A DNA stretch of 6,996 bases from the NCBI GenBank assembly GCA_013696425.1, contig JACCYP010000150.1:1-6996 (forward strand), given 5' to 3'. How positions within the stretch are numbered: the stretch's first letter is position 1; every line of letters starts with the position of its first letter. A model generated the notes under the pieces. The model was not told the origin of the DNA. It ran no database searches and saw nothing but the letters and a program-made list of their open reading frames with translations. The translations under genes and the position numbers were made by a program. The stretch comes from Thermoleophilaceae bacterium (lineage in GTDB: Bacteria; Actinomycetota; Thermoleophilia; Solirubrobacterales; Thermoleophilaceae). This document shows positions 5,922-6,996 of this stretch, in pieces.

Positions 5922-6996
5922 CCGACGCGTTCCTCGCCCTCTGGCAGGGCGGTGATCCACAGCAGGTAGTAGCGGAACTCCTGGCCGGCGGTGTCGAGCG
6001 CCACGGTCTCGGTCTGTCCGGCGTCGGTCACGCTTCCGACCTGCGTCCACCCCTTCAGATCCTCGGGGACCTCGTTCGCCGCGTACACCTCGGCATCGAA
6101 GCCGGGAGTCGAGGTCACGAAGCGCATCTCGCGCGCGGCCACCGGTGCGCGCGGCTTCACGTAGAAGCCGACCCCGGGCTTGTTGTTGAGCGTGCCGCCC
6201 TGGTAGCTCTCGGTGTCCCACTGGGTGGCGCGGTTGCCGTCGAAGGCGAGCTTCACCGCCTCGTCGTGCTCCTTGCCGTCGCCGGGCGGGGGATCGAACG
6301 CGCCTGCGCCGGTCGCGGCGAGCAGGACCTTGCGCGGCGCATCCGGGCCCTTCGCGACCGGCGTATTGCCGGTGGAGCCGCGCTCGCTGCGCGAGGCGAG
6401 GAAGATCAGCACGCCGGCGGTGATGACCGTCGCGATCAGCCCGAGGGCGATCAGCCGCCGTGGGTTGCGAAGCCGCAGGGGCACGAAGCCGGCGGTGTCG
6501 CCGGAGAGCGAGCGCAGCACCGTGGTGGCCTCGCCGTGGGTGGCGCCGGAGCGCGACGTCTCGATGGCCAGCGCGCCCTCGAGATCCTGCACCATCTCGG
6601 CCACGGTCGCGTAGCGGTTGTCGGTCTCCTTGGCGGTCGCGCGCTCGACGATGGCGGCCACCGTCGCCGACACCTCGGGGCGCTGTCCCTGGACGTCTGG
6701 AAGAGGGTCGCGTACGTGCTTCATGGCCACCGCCACCTGCGAGTCGCCCGTGAAGGGGACGATGCCGGTGAGCATCTCGTAGAGCACCACGCCGAGCGCG
6801 TAGATGTCCGAGCACTCGGTCACGTCGTGGCCGAGGGCCTGCTCCGGCGCCACGTAGTCGGTGGTCCCGAGCACGCGGCCGGTGGCGGTCAGCCCGTGCT
6901 GCTCGAGGGAGCGCGCGATGCCGAAGTCGGTCACCTTCGCGCAGCCGTCGAGGTCGATGAGCACGTTCTGGGGCTTCACGTCGCGATGCACGAGCC
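5894..6996 (-). CDS. Membrane Ser/Thr protein kinase with galactose-binding/discoidin-like ectodomain, N-terminus outside window
   Basis: Read leftward, the frame enters from the right edge and ends at TAG (5896-5894), showing about 366 residues. Counting from Val at 6991: HRDVKPQN at 2-9 (catalytic Asp4, Asn9), DFG at 22-24, APEQ at 48-51, and the rest of the kinase C-lobe to about 143. A juxtamembrane stretch rich in Ser/Thr follows, then one membrane helix (about 180-199; bases 6395-6454), a short Ser/Gly/Pro linker, and an ectodomain from about 222 to the C-terminus at 365. The ectodomain has the pattern LAFDGNRATQWDTESY followed by KPGVGFYV and YYLLWITALP, resembling F5/8-type galactose-binding modules and especially the extracytoplasmic tail of mycobacterial MviN (MurJ). 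The catalytic residues in view are intact, so it is probably an active kinase rather than an MviN-type pseudokinase. The glycine loop and ATP-binding Lys are not in view, and a fusion to another N-terminal domain cannot be excluded. It is convergent with the wall operon and not part of it. Confidence 0.88.
   Translation of the reverse strand, partial: LVHRDVKPQNVLIDLDGCAKVTDFGIARSLEQHGLTATGRVLGTTDYVAPEQALGHDVTECSDIYALGVVLYEMLTGIVPFTGDSQVAVAMKHVRDPLPDVQGQRPEVSATVAAIVERATAKETDNRYATVAEMVQDLEGALAIETSRSGATHGEATTVLRSLSGDTAGFVPLRLRNPRRLIALGLIATVITAGVLIFLASRSERGSTGNTPVAKGPDAPRKVLLAATGAGAFDPPPGDGKEHDEAVKLAFDGNRATQWDTESYQGGTLNNKPGVGFYVKPRAPVAAREMRFVTSTPGFDAEVYAANEVPEDLKGWTQVGSVTDAGQTETVALDTAGQEFRYYLLWITALPEGEERVGISEVSLLG

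Noticed and set aside
5850..6815. Second minus-strand frame (321 codons) overlapping the convergent kinase
   Set aside because: It is Arg/Gly-rich and motif-free, while the frame ending at 5894 has HRD, DFG, a membrane helix and a galactose-binding-like domain.
6989..6991. GTG as start of the minus-strand kinase
   Set aside because: It encodes the residue just before HRDVKPQN in the middle of the kinase domain. The gene must start beyond the right edge.
1..6996. Search for CRISPR arrays, tRNA/rRNA genes, insertion sequences, riboswitches or phage parts
   Set aside because: Almost every base lies in a recognised gene. I saw no regularly spaced repeats, transposase motifs or RNA-gene signatures.

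Overview
The window is G+C-rich DNA, with third codon positions almost all G or C, and is densely coded. It holds five consecutive plus-strand genes and one minus-strand gene that runs in from the right edge. The first four genes are in the order PP2C phosphatase, SEDS polymerase, class B PBP, PASTA-type Ser/Thr kinase. This is the core of the pstP-rodA-pbpA-pknB locus known from Mycobacterium and other Actinobacteria. An actinobacterium is therefore likely. The deviations from the mycobacterial pattern (no pknA, a ddl gene appended, HRDFKPHN in the kinase) fit a deep-branching lineage such as Thermoleophilia/Solirubrobacterales, but that placement is inference.

Layout. Positions 1-313 hold the C-terminal membrane anchor and extracytoplasmic tail of a PstP-like phosphatase. 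Positions 313-1656 encode a 12-TM RodA/FtsW-type glycosyltransferase. Positions 1653-3089 encode a PbpA-like transpeptidase. Positions 3086-4927 encode a PknB-like kinase with four extracellular PASTA repeats. Positions 4927-5856 encode D-alanine--D-alanine ligase. Every stop codon overlaps the next start codon by 1 or 4 bases, so the five genes look like one translationally coupled operon whose promoter lies left of the window. After a 37-base gap, 5894-6996 on the minus strand encodes the C-terminal part of a second membrane Ser/Thr kinase. Its ectodomain is a galactose-binding/discoidin-like fold resembling the tail of mycobacterial MviN (MurJ).

How the genes fit together. Ddl makes the D-Ala-D-Ala end of the peptidoglycan stem peptide. 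The SEDS protein polymerises lipid II, and the class B PBP cross-links the strands using that same D-Ala-D-Ala terminus. The PASTA kinase is expected to sense cell-wall fragments and phosphorylate division and wall enzymes, and the PP2C phosphatase reverses this. The window is thus a compact wall-synthesis and wall-sensing module. The convergent kinase may be a second sensor for the same process.

Most of the window is conserved, ordinary biology, and I see no undescribed defence, mobile or RNA system. The points worth a second look are the kinase with an MviN-like ectodomain, the coupling of ddl to the PASTA kinase, an apparently missing conserved Trp and an extra Cys pair in the SEDS protein, and an inverted repeat spanning the convergent junction.
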